This document shows, piece after piece, positions 17,205 through 25,283 of a stretch of DNA of 44,510 bases. Each line of letters opens with the position of its first letter. Positions within the stretch are counted from its first letter, which is position 1. The position numbers and the translations under genes were made by a program. Under the pieces are notes generated by a model. That model was not told the DNA's origin. It did no database searches and saw nothing but the letters and a program-made list of their open reading frames with translations. The stretch is from Bordetella parapertussis (GTDB lineage Bacteria > Pseudomonadota > Gammaproteobacteria > Burkholderiales > SG8-39), in the NCBI GenBank assembly GCA_945897475.1, contig CAMDFL010000013.1, positions 1 through 44,510 of the forward strand. Reading direction: 5' to 3'.

Positions 17205-18449
17205 ATGTCTGACACTCCCTTGACCGATTCGGCGGAACGATTTATGTACAGTGATCGTGCCCAGCCTGTCGGTTTCATTTCTTCGCAGCTTGGGCGTGCA
17301 CTGGAGCGTGAACTCAATGTCGCCAGGCTTGCCCTGAAAACCGGCGCGACTTACAGCGAAAATGCGCTGTTCGATGGGGGCGAAAAACACGCACAGGCCA
17401 GCGCAGAAACAGCAGGAATCGAAGACCTCGGAGTGCTCGGCCAGAACTCGGCTCCGGCTCCGGAAAATGTTTCGACGGCTAATCGAGAAGGGGCCGGGAA
17501 CGACGTTGCCGCCAACCAGACCGCGGATGCTGTTCCAGCGCCAGTCAGGGCCGCAGCGCCGGCCGGGCCTGCGATGGCGCCGGAGGGCGAGGCGGCAAAG
17601 CGCCGTGCGTCTCCCGAGAATGCCGGCGACTTTGTGGAATATGAACCAGGTGAGGTGCTGTTTAATAAAGGGGATCCCGCCAACCATATGGCGGTCATCA
17701 CCGCTGGCTCAGTTGAAATTTTTGATCCGGAACACGATCGCAGGATTGCCGTGATCGGGAAAGGAAATTGTTTCGGTGAACAGGCGATTCTGAATGGTGG
17801 TGTTCGCGGCGCATCCGTGCGCGCGATCGAAAAAGTGACCTGCCTGGAGATCAAAACTGAAAATCTGCGAGTTCTTCTCAGCGCGGATACGGGCCTGCTT
17901 ATGCCAGCGGTCGAGGCTTTGCTTTTGCAACTGTGCATGGCCAACGGCATTGCCCGGGTTGTGCAAACCCCTGGTGCGCAACGCGCTTTTGAGGTCATCA
18001 GCAAAAGCAGGCTATCCTCAGTTCAAGGGCGCAAGGTTTTGAATCATGCTCTTGCAAACACTGATGGGCACGGATTGAGCAGTGATCAGCTGCTTTTTCT
18101 CAAGCTTCAATCTTCCGAAAAACTCCATGAGTCTCTGTTTTCCGCTGGACAGCAGTTGGGTTGCGCTGGCGAGGCGCATTCTGGCTTGGCACATGTGATT
18201 ACGGAGGGCGAGGTTGACGCGGTCAAGGGTGAGCTGAGCGTGCGCCTCGGCATTGGCAGTGTCATCGGCGCAGCAGAGGGGTTCGGCGATTCCCCGCTGT
18301 TGATGACCTATACAGCCGTTGACAGCGTGACCGCGCTGATTCTGCCGATGGATCAGGTGTTGCGCGGTTTCGAGCGGGCCAACCCCGGAATCAGGGCAGT
18401 CGTTCGCTACACTTCAGCAAGGATTATCGAGCTCGCAGGGGCGCTATAG
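17205..18449 (+). CDS. Cyclic-nucleotide-binding-domain protein
   Basis: A 414-residue protein. Residues about 145-240 form a Crp-type cyclic-nucleotide-binding barrel: GEVLFNKGDPANHMAVITAG opens it and FGEQAILNGGVRGASV (190-205) is the phosphate-binding cassette, keeping the Glu and the Arg-x-x-Ser pattern. The C-terminal 100 residues (LAHVITEGEVDAVKGELSV... RLGIGSVIGAAEGFG) look like a second, degenerate barrel. There is no DNA-binding helix-turn-helix and no enzymatic output domain. The first 45 residues (TPLTDSAERF... LGRALERELN) resemble short segments I associate with phage-encoded small proteins, followed by an Ala/Pro-rich linker (80-140). It lies 39 bp after the SulP gene and may sense cNMP for that transporter; this is inference. 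Confidence 0.75.
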   Translation: MSDTPLTDSAERFMYSDRAQPVGFISSQLGRALERELNVARLALKTGATYSENALFDGGEKHAQASAETAGIEDLGVLGQNSAPAPENVSTANREGAGNDVAANQTADAVPAPVRAAAPAGPAMAPEGEAAKRRASPENAGDFVEYEPGEVLFNKGDPANHMAVITAGSVEIFDPEHDRRIAVIGKGNCFGEQAILNGGVRGASVRAIEKVTCLEIKTENLRVLLSADTGLLMPAVEALLLQLCMANGIARVVQTPGAQRAFEVISKSRLSSVQGRKVLNHALANTDGHGLSSDQLLFLKLQSSEKLHESLFSAGQQLGCAGEAHSGLAHVITEGEVDAVKGELSVRLGIGSVIGAAEGFGDSPLLMTYTAVDSVTALILPMDQVLRGFERANPGIRAVVRYTSARIIELAGAL

Positions 18450-18536
18450 GCTGCTCTCGCGCCTGAGTGCCACGATTCCTGAAGTAACATGAGCGGATGA
18501 GCAAAGTATTCCTGCCTAGTCCAACCGGAAGTGCAT

Positions 18537-19457
18537 ATGGCATTGATGCCACACAAGCAAGCCCCTAGTACCATGCGCCGCCGCATCGCCGTATTCCCGC
18601 AATACCTTCTGCCCAAGCTGGCGCTGACTCGCCTCATCGGCTGGCTTGCGAGCCGGCGCGGCCGTGGCGCGACCCGCATGGCCATTCGCTGGTTTATCCG
18701 CCGCTATGGTGTGAACATGGATGAAGCTGCCGAGTCACGCCTGGGGAGCTATCCGAGTTTCAACGATTTCTTCACCCGGGGGCTGCGCGCTGGCGCGCGG
18801 CCGCTTGCCGATGCCGATTGGCTTTGCCCGGTGGATGGCGCCATCAGCCAGTTCGGTGCGCTGAAACGAGATCAAATTTTTCAGGCCAAGGGACATCGCT
18901 ATAGCAGCCTCGCGCTGGTCGGCGGTGATGCGGGGCTGGCAGCCCAGTTCGATGACGGAATGTTTGCCACGCTCTACCTAAGCCCCAAGGACTACCACCG
19001 CATTCACATGCCTTGCCGAGCAAGCCTGCGGCGCATGATCCATGTGCCCGGCGAACTGTTCTCGGTCAATCCGGGCACCGCGCTCGGTGTGCCCAATCTG
19101 TTTGCTCGCAACGAGCGGGTGGTGTGCGTGTTCGATTCCGATTACGGTCCTTTCGTGCTGGCCCTGGTGGGAGCCACCATCGTTGGCAGCATGGCAACTG
19201 TATGGCACGGCGTAGTCAACCCGCCGCGGCCGGGGCAGTTGCGCGAATGGAATTACAGCGGCCGCAACATCTTGCTTGATCGCGGAGCTGAAATGGGGCG
19301 TTTTCTTTTAGGCTCTACAGTGGTGATGCTATTTCCTAAAAACACCTTGCGATTCAATTCTTCGTGGGCCCCGGGCGAGGCCATACGCATGGGCGAAGCC
19401 ATGGGTTCGCTGTGTATGGGAGAGGCTATGGGCTCGCTGCAATCTCAGCGATCCTGA
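18537..19457 (+). CDS. psd: Phosphatidylserine decarboxylase proenzyme
   Basis: About 306 residues. It decarboxylates phosphatidylserine to phosphatidylethanolamine at the inner membrane. The protein self-cleaves at the LGST motif (FLLGSTVVMLFP, Ser about 260) to generate the pyruvoyl group. The catalytic-triad partners are visible: Asp in CPVDGAIS (about 100) and His in DYHRIHMP (about 157). The N terminus aligns with the E. coli enzyme from MRRRIAVFPQYLLPKL (18573). The ATG at 18537 has a GGAAG box and is kept, but 18573 is possible. The C terminus ends with a duplicated segment, MGEAMGSL twice, absent from typical Psd. Confidence 0.93.
   Translation: MALMPHKQAPSTMRRRIAVFPQYLLPKLALTRLIGWLASRRGRGATRMAIRWFIRRYGVNMDEAAESRLGSYPSFNDFFTRGLRAGARPLADADWLCPVDGAISQFGALKRDQIFQAKGHRYSSLALVGGDAGLAAQFDDGMFATLYLSPKDYHRIHMPCRASLRRMIHVPGELFSVNPGTALGVPNLFARNERVVCVFDSDYGPFVLALVGATIVGSMATVWHGVVNPPRPGQLREWNYSGRNILLDRGAEMGRFLLGSTVVMLFPKNTLRFNSSWAPGEAIRMGEAMGSLCMGEAMGSLQSQRS
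19389..19442 (+). repeat. 27-bp tandem duplication in the 3' end of psd
   Basis: Two 27-bp units (19389-19415 and 19416-19442) encode MGEAMGSLC and MGEAMGSLQ in frame. Third-position differences between the units (GGC/GGA, GAA/GAG, GCC/GCT, GGT/GGC) show that the copies have diverged silently, so the duplication is not very recent and the protein sequence has been kept. Confidence 0.8.
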
Positions 19458-19753
19458 AAATTTTCTGAAGGCTGCACCAGTAACGCAGTTGATTGCCTCT
19501 TTTGAGACTATCTGTGAAAAAGGCGAATCCTCTATCTAATCGAAACAGCACTGAAAAGTCATAATTTTGAAAAATTGTGACTCCAATTCGAATGATAGCA
19601 TTACTTTTACAAGCATTTTTATCCCGTTTTGGGATTCAATTGGCGCACACCATGACCAGGCAATATCGGGGCGGGTGGGCACACTTCGGCAATTTATGAC
19701 GGAATCCAAGTCCGCTAAGCGCCGGCCAATCGGGTTGATACAAGATATATATA
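19458..19753. other. AT-rich spacer without a convincing gene
   Basis: About 296 bp between psd and the next small ORF, clearly more AT-rich than its surroundings. An open frame at 19567-19821 has no recognisable features and overlaps the better-looking small ORF in another frame. I see no dyad or T-run terminator. Confidence 0.5.
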
Positions 19754-19987
19754 ATGAACATGTGGCAATTGGAGCACCAGGCGATGATGAATTGCTATGC
19801 ACGCTCCATGGTCGGTGCTAATCACGCACAAATTCCGGATAATCTGGTAGAGGAATTTTTACAATGGAAACCCTTGGCTGAACCGCGCTTTCAGGAGGCA
19901 GTCGCCAAGGTCGGCGTGATCAATACCGGTGGCAGCATGTGGACCGATTTGATCAACAGAGCCACCAGGGAACTGGCGGCAGGGTAG
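19754..19987 (+). CDS. Small hypothetical protein upstream of an isochorismatase-like gene
   Basis: A 77-residue protein with no family I recognise. The second half looks like a real helical domain (PDNLVEEFLQW, FQEAVAKVGVIN, MWTDLINRATRELAAG). The Trp-rich, balanced composition is unlike a shadow frame. An alternative start is the ATG two codons later. No strong ribosome-binding site is visible. It ends 49 bp before the isochorismatase-like gene on the same strand and may be co-expressed with it, perhaps as a small partner subunit; this is inference from position only. Confidence 0.5.
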   Translation: MNMWQLEHQAMMNCYARSMVGANHAQIPDNLVEEFLQWKPLAEPRFQEAVAKVGVINTGGSMWTDLINRATRELAAG

Positions 19988-20036
19988 TAAGTATCATCCC
20001 CGAGCGAAATCAAACAACTTTTACAAGGAGTCCTTC

Positions 20037-20795
20037 GTGAGCGAACCCATTTGGAATAAATTTCTTACCGAGCGCGACAAACAGATTTTTTCCAACGCAG
20101 GCTACGGCGCGCGACAGGGATTTGGCAAGCGCCCGGCTGTCCTCATCATCGATGTGAATTACAACTTCTGCGGCGACAAGCCGGAACCAATCCTTGAATC
20201 GGTCAAGCGCTGGCGCAATTCCTGCGGCGAAGAGGCATGGGAAGGCATCAAAGCTATACAGCGCCTTTTGCTCGCCGCTCGCGCCAAAAGTCTGCCGATC
20301 ATTTATACCACCGGGGTGCGCCGCCCTGATGACTGGGATGCAGGCTCCTGGTCGTGGAAAAACAAACGCAGCGGCGAGCGTGTCAATACCCCCGTCACCC
20401 ATCTGCCGGGGGACACCATCATTCCCGAGATCGGCCCCGAGTCGCGCGACATCGTCATCACTAAAAACAAGCCCAGCGCGTTTCACGGCACGCCACTGGC
20501 AAGTTATCTGACACTGCTGGGCGCAGACAGTCTGCTGGTTGCAGGAACAACCACCAGCGGCTGTGTGCGTGCCTCAGTGGTCGATGCGTTTTCGGATAAC
20601 TATCGCGTCACCGTGGTCGAAGAAGGTAGCTTTGATCGCTCACAGGCAAGCCATGCACTAAGCCTTTGCGACATGCATGCGAAATACGCCGATGTGGCCA
20701 AGCTCGATGAAGTCGTCAGCTTTATCGGCAGCCTGCCCAAGGGATTGTTTGAATTGCCCAAGGGGGCGGATATAACTGCGTCGAAGGCGGCGTAG
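20037..20795 (+). CDS. Isochorismatase-fold cysteine hydrolase (N-carbamoylsarcosine/maleamate amidase type)
   Basis: A 252-residue hydrolase starting at GTG, with AAGGAG 7-8 bp upstream. The catalytic triad of cysteine hydrolases is present: Asp39 (VLIIDVNYNF), a Lys in ITKNKPSAF (143-145) and Cys176 in TTTSGCVRAS. Length and the long N-terminal segment fit N-carbamoylsarcosine amidohydrolase and maleamate amidase more than simple isochorismatases. It would release ammonia from an amide such as maleamate or a carbamoyl compound. The following gene encodes a Bug binding protein (72 bp away), so it may act on the compound that protein recognises. Confidence 0.85.
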   Translation: MSEPIWNKFLTERDKQIFSNAGYGARQGFGKRPAVLIIDVNYNFCGDKPEPILESVKRWRNSCGEEAWEGIKAIQRLLLAARAKSLPIIYTTGVRRPDDWDAGSWSWKNKRSGERVNTPVTHLPGDTIIPEIGPESRDIVITKNKPSAFHGTPLASYLTLLGADSLLVAGTTTSGCVRASVVDAFSDNYRVTVVEEGSFDRSQASHALSLCDMHAKYADVAKLDEVVSFIGSLPKGLFELPKGADITASKAA

Positions 20796-20867
20796 ATCCA
20801 GCTGCTAATCCGCTTTCCCACAGGTGGAACGGATCACAACACCGGCCCTACGTTTGAAAGAGCTCAA

Positions 20868-21890
20868 ATGCGCGAATCCAGGCCATTGAAGGAAACATCC
20901 GACAGGGCGGGTAATACCATTCGATCGTTGCAAATAGCACTGAGACTTTTGGCATCGGTGTTTTTCTGCGCGACGAGCTTGTGCGTTTCTGCACAGGGCT
21001 ACCCTTCACGCCCGATCAGGGTAATTGCGCCGTGGCCTCCGGGTTCGTCAGTGGATTTGAGCGCGCGCACGGTCGCGCTCAAGCTGGGCGATATCCTCAA
21101 GACGAGCTTCATTATCGAAAATCGCCCCGGCGCGGAGGGGGCGATTGGCTCAATACTGGCCGCGAAGGCGGTGCCTGATGGCTACACGTTGGTATGGGGC
21201 AATGCCGCGACCCATGGTTCAAACAAGGTGGTCTTTCCCAACCTCGGCTATGACCCGATCAAGGATTTCACGCCAATTTCATCAGTTCACAAAAATATTC
21301 TGTCCGTTGCGGTGAATACTTCACTGCCGGTAAATAGCTTCAGCGCATTCCTCGCTCACGCGAAAACCGTTCCCGGCAAACTGCGCTATGGCACCCCAGG
21401 TGTGGGTTCGCCGCACCATCTCACCGGCATCCTGTTGAACCGACGCGCTGCAATCGAGCTCATGCACATCCCCTACAAAGGCGGTGGCCCGGCAGTGACC
21501 GATGTCCTGGGCGGGCACATCGAGCTCACCATGGCTAGCCTGGCCGCGGTCATAGCGCAGCATCGTGCCGGAAAGATCAGGATTCTGGCGGTCACCGACA
21601 GCGTGCGATACGAGCAATTGCCGGACATTCCGGCGATTGCGGAAACCTACCCGGGCATTGAGATTCTCGGGTGGTCCGGGGTGTTCGGCCCGGCGAACCT
21701 TCCCGCGGACATCACCGCCCGGCTGAATGCCGCACTCGCTGAGGCGCTGCAGGCGCCGGAAGTGAAATCGACCTTCGAGAAAGCCGGCCTGGTCGCCTCG
21801 TGGTCAAGCGCAGCCGATCTGGCAAAACGGGTCAACGCGGAAATCGGCCTATGGAATGACGCTGTCGCCTCGGGAATGAAGTTTCAGTAA
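20868..21890 (+). CDS. Bug-type periplasmic solute-binding protein
   Basis: A 340-residue PF03401 protein. A long N-region is followed by the signal-peptide core LLASVFFCATSLCVSAQ (about residues 27-43), then the mature start YPSRPIRVIAPWPPGSSVDL. Other family marks are ENRPGAEGAIGSILAAKAVPDGYTL split around the ligand loop, GTPGVGSPHHLTGILL, IPYKGGGPAVTDVLGGHIE and the closing helix with GLWNDAVASGMKFQ. It follows the isochorismatase-like gene on the same strand and is likely co-transcribed. It converges on the NMT1-like gene 26 bp away. Ligand unknown; an organic acid or amide related to the upstream hydrolase is plausible. Confidence 0.88.
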   Translation: MRESRPLKETSDRAGNTIRSLQIALRLLASVFFCATSLCVSAQGYPSRPIRVIAPWPPGSSVDLSARTVALKLGDILKTSFIIENRPGAEGAIGSILAAKAVPDGYTLVWGNAATHGSNKVVFPNLGYDPIKDFTPISSVHKNILSVAVNTSLPVNSFSAFLAHAKTVPGKLRYGTPGVGSPHHLTGILLNRRAAIELMHIPYKGGGPAVTDVLGGHIELTMASLAAVIAQHRAGKIRILAVTDSVRYEQLPDIPAIAETYPGIEILGWSGVFGPANLPADITARLNAALAEALQAPEVKSTFEKAGLVASWSSAADLAKRVNAEIGLWNDAVASGMKFQ

Positions 21891-21916
21891 AATTTCCCTG
21901 AATATTCCATGAACGT

Positions 21917-22783
21917 TCAGCCGACGATCAGCGCCGCATGCTGGCTTTGTCCCTCGGTCATGCCGCGATCCTTCATCCAGTCGTAGGCGCGGTTGAACAG
22001 GTTCGGATCGTAGTAGTCAACGTGTTTGTAGCGAACAAATGCGCGCAGCAACTCATGAGGCTGCAGCGCTCCCTTGGCGTGCGCGGCGACGTGATGAGCG
22101 TATTTGTAAAAATCGGCATTGATCAGATCAACCGCCTGGTTCTCCGCGTCGTAATAGGCTTTGCGCTGTTCCGCAGTCAAATCGGTCGCGACCACCTCGC
22201 CGCCCCGGTAGAAGGAACAGGCGATGATGTGCGCGCCTTCCTTGAGCCCGAGACTGATAAACGGCTCCATCACCGCGATCGCGCGATAGCTGCGATTCTT
22301 CAGGCCCTGCCAGCGGCTTTGCGGCAATCCACCGTTTTCGATTCTGACGTGCTCGCGCCCGACCGCGCTCTCCAACATCTGCAGCGTGGTGTAATGCGAG
22401 CCGGTGAGCTCCTGCACCACCACCGGTACGTCGGACATATCGCGCGGCGTTTGCAGCGCGTCATCGAAGCTCAAGATGGCCTGAGCCGCGACCGCGGCGC
22501 GCAATGCCGCAATGCTGCCTCCACGCGTGCCGCGCTCAAGTCGGTCGATACTCGCCCATTCGCATACGTTGTAGCTATCCGCCGAGCCGCATTCAAAAAG
22601 CTGTTCTTTCAGGCGTGAAAGAATGGGCTTTTCTGCGCTGTCCCGCTCGCGATCCGCGTAAGTCGCGGAGAATCTGACGTCGAGCCCTGCTTTTGCGAAC
22701 AGGCCTTCCTCAATGCCCACGATCACCGGTAAATCGAAAACCGGATTATTGGGTGCAATCTTCACAACTGTCGCGGATGTCAT
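21917..22783 (-). CDS. NMT1/SsuA-like binding-protein-fold protein without a signal peptide
   Basis: About 288 residues from the ATG at 22783, which has a GGAGG box. The frame opens further upstream at 22846 but that extension has no start signal. TVVKIAPNNPVFDLPVIVGIEEGLFAKAGLDV is the standard opening of NMT1/SsuA/THI5-type periplasmic binding domains (split here at residues 5-37). The later SFYRGGEVVATDLTAEQRK and a C-terminal helical part follow. No signal peptide or lipobox is seen, so the protein seems to stay in the cytoplasm, unlike transport SBPs. It could be a cytoplasmic sensor or an enzyme using this fold. It is divergent from a Bug gene, with a 24-bp palindrome between them. Confidence 0.72.
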   Translation of the reverse strand: MTSATVVKIAPNNPVFDLPVIVGIEEGLFAKAGLDVRFSATYADRERDSAEKPILSRLKEQLFECGSADSYNVCEWASIDRLERGTRGGSIAALRAAVAAQAILSFDDALQTPRDMSDVPVVVQELTGSHYTTLQMLESAVGREHVRIENGGLPQSRWQGLKNRSYRAIAVMEPFISLGLKEGAHIIACSFYRGGEVVATDLTAEQRKAYYDAENQAVDLINADFYKYAHHVAAHAKGALQPHELLRAFVRYKHVDYYDPNLFNRAYDWMKDRGMTEGQSQHAALIVG

Positions 22784-22850
22784 GGCCAGATCCTCCAGTG
22801 GATTTGCGCAGCTCAAGTCGCGCGAATGGCGACAAGCATACTGCATTAGG

Positions 22851-22874
22851 TTAATCTTCCCATGGAAAGATTAA
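22851..22874. promoter_or_regulatory. 24-bp near-perfect palindrome between divergent genes
   Basis: TTAATCTT is followed by CCCATGGA and AAGATTAA. The whole 24 bp reads the same on both strands except at one symmetric pair of positions. It sits 68 bp from the NMT1-like start and 70 bp from the Bug start on the other strand. That central position between divergent genes is typical for an operator of a dimeric regulator. Confidence 0.55.
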
Positions 22875-22943
22875 GTAGCGCAATCCCACCAACCCGCATC
22901 ACTTGGGCGCAACCCGATGCGCAACACCTGAGAAAAGGCAACT

Positions 22944-23927
22944 ATGGGAACCACAGGCCGATCCATCCTTGCATTTTTCATTTTGGCGGGCGGCATTTTC
23001 GCCGCCGTGCCAACGCTCGCGCAGAGTTACCCGGCCAAACCTATCCGCTTGATTGTGCCGTTTCCGCCTGGCGGTATTAACGATGTCGTTGCACGTCCGC
23101 TTGTCGAGCGCATGAAATCGGTGCTCGGCACAATAGTGATCGAGAATCTCAGCGGGGCAGGCGGCGTGATAGGCGCCAGCGCCGTGGCGCGAGCGGAAGC
23201 TGATGGCTACACCATGCTCCTGGGTAGCGCCGCTACGCATATTGTCGGGCCGCTCACGATGGCGGCACGCTCGTACGATCCGCTTAAAGATTTCAGGCCC
23301 ATCGGCATAGTCGCGGTGGGTGGCATCGCCATTAGCGTTCATCCCTCGCTGCCGGTGAAAACGCTGAAAGAGCTTGTGGCCTTTGCCGCAGGTCCTGTGC
23401 GAGCGCTTTCCTACGGTTCGGCGGGCATCGGTTCGGCGACGCATCTGGCGGGCGAATTGTTTAAATCGCTGATTCACGCCCCCGGCATTTTGCATGCTCC
23501 CTACCGAGGCGGCGCACCTTTACTGGCTGATTTGCTGGGCGGTCACATTCCCGTCGGTGTGATCAATATCAGCAGCCAGGTTATCGACCATCATCGCGCC
23601 GGAAAAATTCGTGTCCTGGCAGTAACTACGGCAAACCGCGCAACTGCCGCGCCCGAAATAGCGGCGGCACGAGAAACCGTGGCGGGCATGATCGCTGGCA
23701 ATTTCTCCGGATTGTTTGTTCCGGCAGCCACGCCTCAACCCATCGTCGAGAAATTGGTGGCCACCATGCAGCTTGCCATGGCGGACAAGACGGTACTCGA
23801 GCTGCTGGCCAATGCCGGGTTGGAAGTTTCCACGGACAATACGCCTGAAAAGGCGCACCGTTATTTAGAAGATGAAATTACCCGATTGTCGCCGGTAATA
23901 AAATCCCTTGGACTAAAGCTCGACTGA
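22944..23927 (+). CDS. Bug-type periplasmic solute-binding protein
   Basis: A 327-residue PF03401 protein with a signal peptide ending near residue 28 (VPTLAQ). SYPAKPIRLIVPFPPGGIND follows immediately, the most typical Bug start. AEADGYTMLLGSAAT, YGSAGIGSATHLAGELF, APYRGGAPLLADLLGGHIP and IKSLGLKLD at the end complete the family pattern. AAAAGG precedes the ATG. It heads a plus-strand series with the two ThDP-decarboxylase subunits, the molybdenum hydroxylase and the VOC protein, after 151 bp. The ligand may be a precursor for those enzymes; this is inference. Confidence 0.9.
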   Translation: MGTTGRSILAFFILAGGIFAAVPTLAQSYPAKPIRLIVPFPPGGINDVVARPLVERMKSVLGTIVIENLSGAGGVIGASAVARAEADGYTMLLGSAATHIVGPLTMAARSYDPLKDFRPIGIVAVGGIAISVHPSLPVKTLKELVAFAAGPVRALSYGSAGIGSATHLAGELFKSLIHAPGILHAPYRGGAPLLADLLGGHIPVGVINISSQVIDHHRAGKIRVLAVTTANRATAAPEIAAARETVAGMIAGNFSGLFVPAATPQPIVEKLVATMQLAMADKTVLELLANAGLEVSTDNTPEKAHRYLEDEITRLSPVIKSLGLKLD

Positions 23928-24078
23928 GCAGGTTCAGATGGGTCGAACCCCGAACCATTTCATCACCTCAAACCGCTTGCCGCCTTTCGCCCGATAAACG
24001 CAGAAGTCGCGTAAATTGCGCGCTCGGGCCTCGCCAGTCAATCACGCCATCAGGTTTTTAATCAAGGGGAAAGACGCA

Positions 24079-24591
24079 ATGGACGTTGAATCAACGCGCC
24101 TCGTCATTGAGGCGTTGAAAGAAGAAAAAATCGACCTGTACATCACCCTGCCCGAGGATCCTACGGTTTCTCTGACGCAGGCGATCCAGGCCGATCCGTA
24201 TTTCACCTGCATTACAGTGGCCTCGGAGGATGGCGGCGTCTCATTGTGCGCGGGCGCCTCGATTGCGGGACGACGCTGCGTGTTCGTCACCGGGATTGCG
24301 GGATTGCTCAAAGGCGGTCTTGCTCTGATGCACCTTGGAACGCAATACGGCATTCCACTATTTATTCTCGCTTCCTATCGGGGCGACTTCGGCGATCGAT
24401 CGGGTATTTCCGGGTCCAAGCTGCTGGTGTTCCGCCAGGTCGGCGAGCCATTTCTTGATGCCTTGCGCGTTCCCTATCAGGTGGTGAGCGAAAAATCGAA
24501 GCTCAAACGCCTTATTCGCGACGCGCATTTCGCCTGCCGTAGCTCGGATACCGCCGCCGTACTGCTGCTCACCGGGGAGGTGCTCTGGTGA
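24079..24591 (+). CDS. ThDP-dependent decarboxylase, N-terminal (PYR) subunit, ComD-like
   Basis: A 170-residue protein matching the alpha subunit of sulfopyruvate decarboxylase or the N-terminal domain of phosphonopyruvate decarboxylase. It starts at the ATG at 24079, behind AAGGGG; the frame is open from 24016. VASEDGGVSLCAGASIAG carries the glutamate (about Glu50) that activates the cofactor aminopyrimidine, and GIAGLLKGGLALMHLGTQY follows the family pattern. It needs the next gene's product for the diphosphate-binding half; the two overlap by 4 bp (GTGA), a translational-coupling arrangement. The pair should decarboxylate a 2-oxo acid. No ComA, ComB or ComC genes are present, so coenzyme M synthesis is unlikely. 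Confidence 0.82.
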   Translation: MDVESTRLVIEALKEEKIDLYITLPEDPTVSLTQAIQADPYFTCITVASEDGGVSLCAGASIAGRRCVFVTGIAGLLKGGLALMHLGTQYGIPLFILASYRGDFGDRSGISGSKLLVFRQVGEPFLDALRVPYQVVSEKSKLKRLIRDAHFACRSSDTAAVLLLTGEVLW

Positions 24592-25175
24592 AACATTCTG
24601 CTTGCATTAAACTTTTTTCTGATCTGGTCGACGGCGAGACGCTCATCGTCACCAATTTATCGTCGAACGCGCGCATGTGGTCGGCGTTGCGCGGGGATCG
24701 CCCGAGTTTCTACGGTTTGAACATGGGGCTGTGTCTGCCCTTTGCCGTGGGCTTGAGCCTGGGATTTCCCAAACGCAAAGTCCTGGCGATCGATGGCGAC
24801 GGCAGCTTGATCATCGAAACCAGCAGCCTGATCACCGCCGCTGACGTGAGTCCATCGAATTTAACGGTAGTGGTCTTCGACAATGGCAATTACACAAAAA
24901 TGGGCGAGACCGCCACTTCGCGGCGCACAGACCTTGAGATCATGGCCAAGGGCGCGGGAATGCAACACACACTCACGGTGCGCAGCCTCGCCGATTTCGA
25001 GCGTGAGGCCCGTGCCGCCTTCTCCGGAAATTCGATGACATTTATCGTCGCCAAAGTGGAGCGCGACGAGAAAATACCGTTCGTTGGCAACTATATTGAA
25101 AGATCCGAGCGCGGGATGAAGGAATCGTTTGTCGATGCCTTGAAGCAACTACCGGACTATCCGGGAAAACTCTGA
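24588..25175 (+). CDS. ThDP-dependent decarboxylase, C-terminal (PP) subunit, ComE-like
   Basis: A 195-residue partner of the preceding gene. The thiamine-diphosphate/Mg2+ motif is clear: IDGDGSLIIETSSL opens it (GDG at 70-72), and it ends 27 residues later with VFDNGNY (Asn99). GLNMGLCLPFAVGLSLGFP is the usual preceding helix. The GTG start lies inside the stop of the alpha-subunit gene. The split two-subunit form is known for sulfopyruvate decarboxylase; here the neighbours (Bug protein, molybdenum hydroxylase, VOC protein) point to catabolism of some other 2-oxo acid, perhaps an aromatic or dicarboxylic one. The substrate is not known. Confidence 0.85.
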   Translation: MKHSACIKLFSDLVDGETLIVTNLSSNARMWSALRGDRPSFYGLNMGLCLPFAVGLSLGFPKRKVLAIDGDGSLIIETSSLITAADVSPSNLTVVVFDNGNYTKMGETATSRRTDLEIMAKGAGMQHTLTVRSLADFEREARAAFSGNSMTFIVAKVERDEKIPFVGNYIERSERGMKESFVDALKQLPDYPGKL

Positions 25176-25283
25176 TACTTGTCCAATTTGAGTTGCGTGG
25201 CAGGAGAATTTAAGAAAAAACTCTAAATCTAAAAGTCATACCCGCATTACCCAGAAATCACAGCACAAGGAATTAGCTTCATC

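Noticed and set aside
19567-19821. 84-codon open frame before the isochorismatase region
   Set aside because: It has no family features, low-quality composition, and overlaps the better small ORF at 19754.
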